A DNA stretch of 7,701 bases from Candidatus Zhuqueibacterota bacterium (GTDB taxonomy: Bacteria; Zhuqueibacterota; Zhuqueibacteria; Residuimicrobiales; Residuimicrobiaceae): NCBI GenBank assembly GCA_016934435.1, contig JAFGSU010000264.1, forward strand, positions 1 to 7,701. Reading direction: 5' to 3'. The notes beneath the pieces are model-generated. The model worked only from the letters and a program-made list of their open reading frames with translations. It was not told the origin of the DNA and did not search any database. The translations under genes were made by a program, and so were the position numbers. Below, one piece after another: positions 1-5,971 of this stretch. Every line of letters begins with the position of its first letter. Position 1 is the first letter of the stretch.

Positions 1-1620
1 ACGCTTTATCTGGCATATCGCGACGATATGGGGACTACCGCCCTTTCTAAAAGCGGCAATATCTCGCGGCCGTTTCAGGATTACGAACGACCGCGGCTCT
101 ACAAACAGTCATTAGCGGAAAAGGGAGAAATCTTTTTCACCGTATACCATAACAACGCCTGGTCGCCGGCGAGCAATCTAACGAGCGATCTGGAGGATAA
201 TCGATACCCCGAGTTGCCCCGGCGGGTTTTGCCCGGCGAGGTGGATGCCATCTGGATGCGGGAGTTGAGCAGCGCCGCTTATCAATTGCGGCATCTGCAC
301 TTAAACACCGCTGCCCCGGCTTATACGACGCCATTGCAAATCAGCGCCGTGTATCCGGCGGCCGGCGCCCAGGATGTGCCATATTTCAGGCAAGCCTTCC
401 AGGTCCGGGTCGATTTTGATCAGCGCGTCGCCGTCGATTCGCTCGTCCCGGCCCATGTGATCGTTACCAGCGCCGCCCGGGGCGCCATCGACGGCCTGAT
501 AACCTATGATCCGGCCGGTCGCCGCATGACCTTTGTGCCCGATGCCGCCCTGTCGCCGGAAGATCAGATCACCGTGACGCTGCAGGGGACTATCACCAAC
601 GAGTCGGGCATCGGCCTGGATGGCAATGCCAACGGCAGCGCCGAGGGATCGCCGGCGGATGACTTTACCTGGACTTTTCGCACTCAGGAACCCGACAATG
701 TCGCGCCCCTTTTCACCATCGGCGTGCTGCAGAATCCGGTGTTGACGCGCTATATGGATATTTTTGCCATCCCGTCCGAGATGCTCTCGGTCACGCCGAC
801 CATGACCATCGGCGGAGAAGCGGTGACAGTACAGTTAGTGCCGGGTCAGACGATCCTCTATAAAGGCGATTACAGATTAAATGAGAGCGGCACAATCAAT
901 ATTCAGGTGAATGGTGTTGATCTGGCCGGAAATCCCGGCAACGGCATGAAAGATTTTTCGGCTCAGTTGATGATGGCGGAAGGCGGCGGCTGGATGACTT
1001 CTGCGGACCATCAGCTTCAGCTACAGGTGGAGCCGGGCGCGCTGCCGAACGACGGCTACCTGACCATCGTCAAAAAGCAAGCGTCTGATATCGATGCTCG
1101 GGCAGCGGAGGCGGATTATTATCAGATCGGTCCTGCTTCGATTCAGCTGCTTCGATCGGCGCAAATATCGTTCACAGGGATTTCCGGAAGCGAAAAACAG
1201 TATTACATAGAGCAACAACAGGCGGATGGCCGATGGCTGCGGCTGGACTGTGATCAAAACGGTTCGGGGATCGTGGCGTATACTACGACGTTAGGCAATT
1301 TTCGTTTGAACAGTGAAACGCGCGTCGTTCCGCAGGCGTTTGCCCTGCGGCAGAATTATCCCAATCCGTTTCAACTGCAGGTGGAGCAGACGATGGTAGC
1401 GTTTGAACTGCCGCGCCAGGAAAGAGTCGAATTGGTCATCTATAATTTGTTGGGTGAACGCGTTCGCACCCTGATAAACTCGCCCATGAATGCCGGCATC
1501 CATACTATCCTTTGGGATGGAAGAGATGATGGGCGCAACTATGTTGCCAGCGGCGTTTATTTCTATCGGTTCAAGGCCGGCCGGATTACTTTCACACGCA
1601 AAATGCTGCTGCTGCAGTAG
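1..1620 (+). CDS. Secreted multidomain protein with Ig-like domains and type IX sorting tail, 5' partial
   Basis: The reading frame is open from base 1, so the true start lies left of the window and the ATG at 28 is only an internal methionine. Residues below count from that ATG. Residues 1-92 have the look of a last beta-propeller blade (FFTVYHNNAWSPASNL, then a P-x-L stretch and VDAIWMRE), as in BNR/sialidase-like surface proteins; this is a weak call. Residues 104-219 match a bacterial Ig-like domain of the Big_5/SbsA type, with YPAAGAQDVP at its start and FTWTFRTQ at its end. Residues 224-312 form a second Ig-like segment ending in VDLAGNPGN. Residues 313-430 are beta-rich and unassigned. 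Residues 437-530 are a type IX-style C-terminal sorting domain: LRQNYPNPF, then VIYNLLGERVRTL, SGVYFYRF and a basic end. The last two hydrophobic/basic strands are typical of tails cleaved during export. The product should therefore be secreted or attached to the cell surface; its ligand or activity is unknown. The stop codon is TAG at 1618-1620. The next gene on this strand begins 340 bases later. Confidence 0.88.
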   Translation, partial: TLYLAYRDDMGTTALSKSGNISRPFQDYERPRLYKQSLAEKGEIFFTVYHNNAWSPASNLTSDLEDNRYPELPRRVLPGEVDAIWMRELSSAAYQLRHLHLNTAAPAYTTPLQISAVYPAAGAQDVPYFRQAFQVRVDFDQRVAVDSLVPAHVIVTSAARGAIDGLITYDPAGRRMTFVPDAALSPEDQITVTLQGTITNESGIGLDGNANGSAEGSPADDFTWTFRTQEPDNVAPLFTIGVLQNPVLTRYMDIFAIPSEMLSVTPTMTIGGEAVTVQLVPGQTILYKGDYRLNESGTINIQVNGVDLAGNPGNGMKDFSAQLMMAEGGGWMTSADHQLQLQVEPGALPNDGYLTIVKKQASDIDARAAEADYYQIGPASIQLLRSAQISFTGISGSEKQYYIEQQQADGRWLRLDCDQNGSGIVAYTTTLGNFRLNSETRVVPQAFALRQNYPNPFQLQVEQTMVAFELPRQERVELVIYNLLGERVRTLINSPMNAGIHTILWDGRDDGRNYVASGVYFYRFKAGRITFTRKMLLLQ

Positions 1621-1634
1621 GCCGAAGGTGCGCC

Positions 1635-1733
1635 CGTAACGCCATGCCGGTTTTGAAAATGCAGATTGAAGCGATGATTCCAGAGTTACACATCAGCGGC
1701 CGTTGCGCGGCTGCAATAAGCGAAATGATCGCT
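1635..1733. repeat. Diverged repeat, copy A
   Basis: This copy starts with CGTAACGCC and carries TTTTGAAAA at 1651-1659, GCAGATTGAAGC at 1661-1672 and GTTACAC at 1685-1691. Compared without gaps to copy B, which lies exactly 99 bases on, 45 of the first 57 positions are identical by my hand alignment. Just after GTTACAC the sequence can fold a hairpin: GCGGCCG at 1696-1702, loop TTGCG, CGGCTGC at 1708-1714 (seven pairs, one of them G-U). The second half of the unit is less conserved between copies. Confidence 0.7.
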
Positions 1734-1815
1734 CGTAACGCCGAGGCGATTTTGAAAACGCAGATAGAAGCAATGACTCTAAAATTACATCTCCACGGAC
1801 TCTGCGGTATATAAA
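1734..1815. repeat. Diverged repeat, copy B
   Basis: Copy B begins with the same CGTAACGCC (1734-1742) and TTTTGAAAA (1750-1758) as copy A, then GCAGATAGAAGC and ATTACAT at 1784-1790. The end is placed where copy C can be recognised, although the two overlap in alignment. A weaker hairpin is possible in the matching place (CCACGG, ACT, CTGCGG around 1793-1807) with one mismatch and one G-U pair. The copies are too different for a recent duplication. Confidence 0.65.
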
Positions 1816-1866
1816 GCGCAGAAAGAAGGGAAGATTCTAACGTTACACCTCCGCGCGCCCGGCGGT
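1816..1866. repeat. Diverged repeat, copy C, shortened
   Basis: Aligned to copy A at an offset of 157 bases, 1818-1848 matches 1661-1691 at 24 of 31 positions, ending in the shared GTTACAC at 1842-1848. The distance from copy B is 58 bases instead of 99, so about 41 bases of the unit are missing, including the TTTTGAAAA part. A GC-rich stem (CCGC with GCGG, 1850-1864) again follows the GTTACAC motif, and A-rich sequence follows it. Confidence 0.55.
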
Positions 1867-1960
1867 CAAAAAAATAAAACAGGCTCAACGTTCAATCCCG
1901 AATAAAGCTGTTATTCATTACGGATGAGAATATTTACCCACTGTTTGATAGGGACAAGTT

Positions 1961-2899
1961 ATGAAAAAATCCATGATGGTTCTGATGATTCGTTTGTCGA
2001 CGATAAGTTTGGCGCTCCTGTGCCAGCTCATTATATTTTGCGATGGTGACAAGGGGACATCGCCGGAGCCGGAAGCCGCGCCGCAGATAACCCAGGATCC
2101 GGCCGTGAGCAATATCCAGTCCAATTCGGCAACGATTACCTGGTTGACGGATGTCGAATCGACCACCACCGTGCGCTATGGCTTTGTGAGCGGACAGCTC
2201 ATTTTTCGCGATAGTTCCGCGGCACGGGTGACGACGCATACGCGTAATATCACCGGATTGCGTTCCAACAGCGATTATTACTTTCGTGTCAGTTCCACCA
2301 CTTCCGGTGGTATGGCTATGTCCGATGAACTCACATTTAGAACAGGCCTGGGTGTCACCGATCTCGGTCCCGCGGCCTGGGCTGAATATAAAGCCGGAAA
2401 TTATTGGCAGGCCATCGATCTTTTTAAACAGCTCTTGCAGCTGGTGCCGACGTCCTTTGAGGCGTGCAACGGGCTGGGCTGGTGTTATGCGACCGGTACG
2501 GTGGATTCTTTGCAGGCTGCTCTGGACTATTTCCGCAGCGCCATCGGGTTGAACGCCTATTTGCCCGACGCCTACGCGGGCAGGGGATTCGTCCATCTCG
2601 CTTTGAACTATTACGCTTTTGCTATTGATGATCTCAACAGAGTGCTCGCCGAGCGTCCCAATTATGTATTTGCCCACAACAGTGAAATCGACGTCAAAGA
2701 TATCAGACTGGGTCTGGCCGAGGCCTATTTCTATACGCAGAATTTTACCTCGGCACAGGCACAGGTAAATATCCTGGCGCCCGGAAACGGCCTCGATGCT
2801 AATGATCCGGCCACCTGGGTGGTGGATGGCGTGATCTATGCGAGCTATGCCGAAGCGTTGCTGGTATGGATTGAAAAATTAAAAACTGTGACGGCTTGA
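1961..2899 (+). CDS. Predicted lipoprotein with Fn3-like domain and TPR repeats
   Basis: This 312-residue protein starts at ATG 1961, supported by a short AGGGA (1950-1954) six bases upstream and by a clear export signal directly after the start (MKKS, then a hydrophobic stretch to about residue 26). Cys27 in LIIFCDGDKG is the best acylation site: it follows the hydrophobic core and precedes an acidic, proline-rich linker (residues 28-41). Phe at -1 is unusual for a lipobox, and Cys21 is a less likely alternative. Residues 42-128 form an Fn3-like beta-sandwich (SATITWLTD, VRYGF, YYFRVSS, LTFRT), similar to the N-terminal domain of purple acid phosphatases, but no phosphatase domain follows. 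Residues 135-270 are helical and TPR-like: AEYKAGNYWQAIDLFKQLL, then ALDYFRSAIGLNAYLPDAYA, then AIDDLNRVLAERPNY, and a last pair around 250-270. TPRs usually mediate protein contacts, so a scaffold role at the membrane is inferred; no enzyme motif is seen. The gene stands alone, with 340 bases before it and a convergent gene after it. Confidence 0.88.
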   Translation: MKKSMMVLMIRLSTISLALLCQLIIFCDGDKGTSPEPEAAPQITQDPAVSNIQSNSATITWLTDVESTTTVRYGFVSGQLIFRDSSAARVTTHTRNITGLRSNSDYYFRVSSTTSGGMAMSDELTFRTGLGVTDLGPAAWAEYKAGNYWQAIDLFKQLLQLVPTSFEACNGLGWCYATGTVDSLQAALDYFRSAIGLNAYLPDAYAGRGFVHLALNYYAFAIDDLNRVLAERPNYVFAHNSEIDVKDIRLGLAEAYFYTQNFTSAQAQVNILAPGNGLDANDPATWVVDGVIYASYAEALLVWIEKLKTVTA

Positions 2900-3293
2900 G
2901 GGGGAGCGGCGCAGGAGATGATAGGAATTAGTTCTTGTTTGCACTTTCACAAAGTTTTAGATTATTTTAACTCGTCAGGTAATCGAGGCCGTGCAAAAAA
3001 AATAGCTTTTCAACAATCTTTTCAGGTGGGGTTCACTTGAGTACAGATTACCGTTTTCGTTGATACATGCATAGAAAAGATTATCAATCTATAATACTTG
3101 AATTTTAAAAAATGTCCTCGACAACGCCTCAACCGCTCGGGAAACGGAACCCGGAGCCTTTTTGCCGCGCATAAGCAGAAGACATTAAAACAACCTCTCC
3201 GCCCTCGCCGGTTTAAGAATTGATCAGGCAAAACTCCGATCCTTTGCGTGGCGTGTCATCCGTTCGACTCGCTATTTACAAGAATAATTTGCT
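2900..3293. other. Convergent intergenic region
   Basis: This 394-base gap lies between the ends of two convergent genes. It is visibly richer in A+T than the flanking genes between about 2925 and 3120. It contains a probable intrinsic terminator on the + strand (3135-3163) and a perfect TATAAT at 3090-3095. A long-range inverted pair TTTGCAC (2938-2944) and GTGCAAA (2991-2997) is also present but could be chance. I see no good terminator for the minus-strand gene ending at 3294 and no convincing gene. Confidence 0.6.
3135..3163 (+). terminator. Possible Rho-independent terminator
   Basis: GCTCGGG at 3135-3141 pairs with CCC-GAGC at 3150-3157 (one bulged G at 3153) around an eight-base loop, and is followed by CTTTTT at 3158-3163. 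The U-run follows the stem only on the + strand. It could end the lipoprotein transcript, leaving a 3' untranslated region of about 260 bases, or end a separate short RNA begun nearer by. The stem has seven pairs with one bulge, so it is moderate in strength. Confidence 0.45.
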
Positions 3294-5492
3294 TTACACC
3301 CGCCACAAATAACTGGCCTTGAAGAAGAAACTGCGTTTCATCTCGTGGAAGCGTCCGCGCTGGTTCACCCATTCATTCTCCCGCCAATCATTTTGCTGAT
3401 AAAGCGAACCATACCCTAAATGCAGCACCGTACCCGGAATGAATGTGAAAGAAGCGAGAAAATCGGTAAAAGCTTTTTTCTCATGGCTGTCGTATTGCAC
3501 AATGCCGCGCAGGAAAAAATACCTGTTGAACTGATAGGTGGTGCGGCTGTTGATGATATTGACGCTGTACAGTCGGCCCTCACCCTCGGGATTATTCATG
3601 TGGCTGTGATAAAATTCAAAGCCCTGATTGAATTTGGTGCCCGGCTGAATGGTGACCTCAAGATTCAGGTGAAAATCTCGCCCCATGCAGGGCGTATCGG
3701 AATAATAGACGCCGCGGCCGCCGGAGATGCGGGTAAACAGGAACAGCCACTTGAAGGCCTGGATGTTGACCATGAATCGATGCCAGTATTGATGGAAATT
3801 CTCTCCCTGCCAGTATTCATTCAGGCGCACATGGTCTATGCGAATCTGGCCCTGACGGCTGGTGAAAACCCGCAGCGCCGCCACCAGCAGCTGGTCGTCC
3901 TTGCCGGTATTCAGATCGCGTAAATAGTAAGCGAATACAAAGGGATTGACGCGCTGGAAAAAGTTCCAGCCTCTGGCGGTCGGATAGAACGCGGGTCCCA
4001 AGTATAATTGCGCTTTACGCATGGCGCTGCGAAAATAAAAGGCGGTCTCCATATTGAACTGCGGCTGAAACTCCTCCAGGCTCATCCAGATGCCCATGGG
4101 TTTGGAGAAATGCATGTAATTAAAAACCGTGGCGCTGCCCCGGGTTTTCTCACCACTCTCGGGATTGCGCGAATAAGACTGATAATGCGTCAGGGTGAGG
4201 GTGTGTCCGGTTATGGGCCGGTAATTCAAATCCGCCGCAATAACACGGTTGTAGCCCGATCCCAGCTCGCGGTCGCTGTAGAGCATGCCGATGTAACTCT
4301 CGTTTTTAAAGGAATATTTTGTCCGACCAATGGCGAAATAGGCTTTATGGCGCCCGAGGTTGGCGTCGTCGACGTATTCGGTAAAGGCATCCTCGGCCGC
4401 TAAAACGGCATAGCTGGCCCGACCGCTGCTGCCGGTCAGGCTGCCGCCCCAGTCGGGATCGACGATCCTGCGCGTGTGCATGGCGGTCAGCATGTTATTA
4501 TCATTGTTGGTGCCAGCTAAATTGAACAAACTGCCGGCTTCCATGAAAAACGGCCGCTTTTCACTGAAGAAGAGAGGATAGCGCTGATTCACCTGCACCT
4601 GAAAGGCGTCGCTCTCCACCTGACTGAAATCGGGATTGTAGGTAGCTTCCACGTTCAACATCGAGGTGATCGCATACTTGACACCAACGCCCACCTCCGC
4701 ATCGGATGCATAACCGCTCCACCGGGAGGGCGTGCTGCGGTCGTTTATGCTGCTGACGGTTAAGCTGGGCAGAAATTGCAAATTGTTGGGTGCGCTGAGA
4801 TCGGTATAGCGTACCGGCAGCCTCGTGGTGAAGGAAGACTGGCCCGGTTTGATTTCCGGATAAGAGCCGCTCAAACCCAGACGGCTGATCTTGCGCCAGA
4901 ACAGCAATCCCATCGTCACTTCGTCGCCGCTCTGGTATTGAATGCTCTTGAGCGGAACCGAGATTTCCACCTGATAGCCGTGTTCGGTTTTTACACCGGC
5001 GCTGTGCCACACCCAATCGGGCGCCGTGTCTTCATTGTTCGGCGTGGATAAAATATCGGCCTGAATGCCGTTAGGATTGACGAAAATATCATAGGCGCTC
5101 TGTTTGTTGCCGATGGCGTCGAGAGAAAAACCGACCCAATCGTCGGAAAAAATCCTGTCGCGCTGCGCAATCGAGGTTTTGATTTTATCCGGCTCATCAT
5201 CCAGACAGTTAAAGGCAAAGTAGAGATGATCGACATCATAGGCCAGATACACCAGCGTTTTTTGCGGCAACGTGTCGCCATAAGTGGGATTATAGGTCAG
5301 GAAGCTCGTATCGAGTTTGGCATATTTCCACGCTTCATCATCGAGGATGCCGTCGATCTGCGGTGGCGTTGCGGCGCGAAAGGGCTGAAAGACGGCCTCG
5401 TCGGTGTACATGGTGGCAAAGGCATGGGTAATAATAACAAAAGAGAAGATGATTATCAGCGTCGAGATTTCTTGTTTTTGAGAATATTTCAT
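3294..5492 (-). CDS. CBM9-like domain plus DUF5916 outer-membrane beta-barrel protein
   Basis: The protein is 732 residues long and complete. The start at 5492 is supported by GGAG six bases upstream and by a signal peptide (MKYSQKQ, hydrophobic core to residue 23, likely cleavage after HAFA at 26). Residues 37-230 form a CBM9-like sugar-binding sandwich, recognised by PPQIDGILDDEAW at 43-55, the strand VYLAYDVDHLYFAFNC and the end of the domain near LPVRYTDL. Residues 266-732 are a DUF5916-type barrel. Its hallmark block lies at 285-323: YNPDFSQVESDAFQ, then RYPLFFSEKRPFF and MEAGSLF, close to the consensus of the family. Alternating aromatic strands continue to the C terminus (FFFKASYLWRV). 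The product is expected in the outer membrane with the CBM9-like part outside the barrel. The function of the family is not established; binding or import of a glycan is only a suggestion. The gene upstream on the same strand is the GH99-like hydrolase, 479 bases away, so co-transcription is uncertain. No frameshift or loss of the signature is seen, and the length is in the usual range for the family. Confidence 0.92.
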   Translation of the reverse strand: MKYSQKQEISTLIIIFSFVIITHAFATMYTDEAVFQPFRAATPPQIDGILDDEAWKYAKLDTSFLTYNPTYGDTLPQKTLVYLAYDVDHLYFAFNCLDDEPDKIKTSIAQRDRIFSDDWVGFSLDAIGNKQSAYDIFVNPNGIQADILSTPNNEDTAPDWVWHSAGVKTEHGYQVEISVPLKSIQYQSGDEVTMGLLFWRKISRLGLSGSYPEIKPGQSSFTTRLPVRYTDLSAPNNLQFLPSLTVSSINDRSTPSRWSGYASDAEVGVGVKYAITSMLNVEATYNPDFSQVESDAFQVQVNQRYPLFFSEKRPFFMEAGSLFNLAGTNNDNNMLTAMHTRRIVDPDWGGSLTGSSGRASYAVLAAEDAFTEYVDDANLGRHKAYFAIGRTKYSFKNESYIGMLYSDRELGSGYNRVIAADLNYRPITGHTLTLTHYQSYSRNPESGEKTRGSATVFNYMHFSKPMGIWMSLEEFQPQFNMETAFYFRSAMRKAQLYLGPAFYPTARGWNFFQRVNPFVFAYYLRDLNTGKDDQLLVAALRVFTSRQGQIRIDHVRLNEYWQGENFHQYWHRFMVNIQAFKWLFLFTRISGGRGVYYSDTPCMGRDFHLNLEVTIQPGTKFNQGFEFYHSHMNNPEGEGRLYSVNIINSRTTYQFNRYFFLRGIVQYDSHEKKAFTDFLASFTFIPGTVLHLGYGSLYQQNDWRENEWVNQRGRFHEMKRSFFFKASYLWRV

Positions 5493-5502
5493 ATTCGTCT
5501 CC
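5493..5502 (-). promoter_or_regulatory. Shine-Dalgarno site of the DUF5916 gene
   Basis: Read on the minus strand, GGAGACGAAT directly precedes the ATG: GGAG occupies 5499-5502 and six bases separate it from the start codon. It fixes the start at 5492, which also gives a well-formed signal peptide. Confidence 0.7.
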
Positions 5503-5603
5503 GTTTGCGTTCAACAATGGCTGCGATCAATTCGAATGGTAAGAGCAGCAGGATCAAATAGCCTGCACTCCAATATCATGTCGTTTTAATGGTCAGGTAT
5601 TGG

Positions 5604-5628
5604 TTTCATATTCATTATTATTTCATAT
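5604..5628. repeat. Direct repeat TTTCATAT, two copies 17 bases apart
   Basis: TTTCATAT occurs at 5604-5611 and 5621-5628, separated by nine bases. A ten-base match to the first copy, TTTCATATTC, also covers the start codon region of the DUF5916 gene at 5487-5496. The pair is about 112 bases upstream of that start and could be an operator, but the surroundings are A+T-rich and chance is possible. Confidence 0.35.
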
Positions 5629-5701
5629 ACGAAATCAATTGCGGCGAGGTTACAGGGTATCTGAAAAAATATGAACAGAGTTAATATAGATGAGGATTTT
5701 A

Positions 5702-5767
5702 CAATAAATAGAGGTGGCCAATGCGGGCTTTCACCTGCGGCGGTGGGGTTGCCGGTATCGTTTATTG
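5702..5767. other. Possible branched RNA or DNA structure
   Basis: CAATAAA at 5702-5708 is the inverse complement of TTTATTG at 5761-5767. Inside lie two further pairs: AGGTG 5712-5716 with CACCT 5732-5736, and CGGC 5738-5741 with GCCG 5751-5754. Together they would give a three-way junction of about 66 bases. The interior is GC-rich while its surroundings are A+T-rich. The stems are short and I recognise no known riboswitch class. Confidence 0.25.
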
Positions 5768-5867
5768 ATTTAATAAATACGAATTGTTAGAGAGCAACTT
5801 TTGTAAGGTTGCATGAGGCTGGCCAAATAGTATGTCATTAATTTTTGCGAAAGCTTGTCTGCAACGA

Positions 5868-5917
5868 TAATCCCCCATTGAAAAAGGTGGACTTGTCCTT
5901 TTCTCAAACGGTGGTTA
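5868..5917. repeat. 50-base imperfect palindrome, possible degenerate REP/MITE-like element
   Basis: The left arm (5868-5887, TAATCCCCCATTG then A-run and GG) pairs with the right arm (5897-5917, CCTTTTCTCAAACGGTGGTTA) around a nine-base centre, TGGACTTGT. By hand I count 15 Watson-Crick pairs, one G-T pair, three mismatches and one bulge. It resembles the C-run/A-run palindromes dispersed through several bacterial genomes, from memory and without a search. It begins 55 bases after the stop of the minus-strand hydrolase gene, so it could also protect or end that transcript, although no U-run follows it on that strand. Confidence 0.55.
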
Positions 5918-5971
5918 ACTAAAAAGAAAAAGAACGAGATAATTTCAACCCGAACAGGTTACATCTTGGCC

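Larger units (their letters stand above)
1621..1960. other. Intergenic region with degenerate repeats
   Basis: This 340-base gap between two co-oriented genes has no convincing coding frame. Most of it (about 1635-1866) consists of three diverged copies of one sequence, listed separately. The remaining part, 1867-1960, is A+T-richer and leads into the lipoprotein gene, so the promoter of that gene would be expected here. I could not identify convincing -35/-10 boxes. No U-run follows the hairpins on the + strand, so an intrinsic terminator for the upstream gene is not evident. Confidence 0.7.
5493..5971. other. Long intergenic region upstream of the DUF5916 gene
   Basis: These 479 bases separate two minus-strand genes and contain no convincing gene. 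From the hydrolase end: 5868-5917 is a long imperfect palindrome; 5794-5812 can form a small hairpin (GCAAC with GTTGC); 5702-5767 is a GC-rich island closed by an inverted repeat; 5604-5628 has two TTTCATAT copies. The promoter of the DUF5916 gene should lie in the A+T-rich part at about 5580-5700. The best pair I found on the minus strand, TTGATT at 5633-5638 with ATGAAT 17 bases on, matches only three of six -10 bases, so I do not call it. Confidence 0.6.

Noticed and set aside
28..30. ATG at 28 as the start of the first gene
   Set aside because: The frame is open to base 1, no ribosome binding site precedes it, and no signal peptide follows it although the protein has an export tail.
1592..1888. 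Minus-strand open frame of 98 codons over the intergenic repeats, with IASICVFK and IASICIFK appearing twice
   Set aside because: The peptide repeat comes from copies A and B being 99 bases apart, a multiple of three. Copy C is out of step, the frame runs into the end of the upstream gene, and there is no ribosome binding site.
1934..2677. Minus-strand open frame of 247 codons opposite the lipoprotein gene
   Set aside because: It is antisense to a gene with a clear signal peptide and domains, and its own translation shows no recognisable domain or export signal.
3112..3174. Twenty-codon open frame beginning MSSTTPQPL
   Set aside because: It has no Shine-Dalgarno site and runs through the proposed terminator stem.
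3420..3923. Plus-strand open frame of 167 codons inside the DUF5916 gene
   Set aside because: It lies fully opposite conserved barrel sequence and has no recognisable domain; it is a shadow of the real frame.
5868..5917. The palindrome as a classic Rho-independent terminator of the hydrolase gene
   Set aside because: No U-run follows the stem on the minus strand, so it is listed as a repeat instead.
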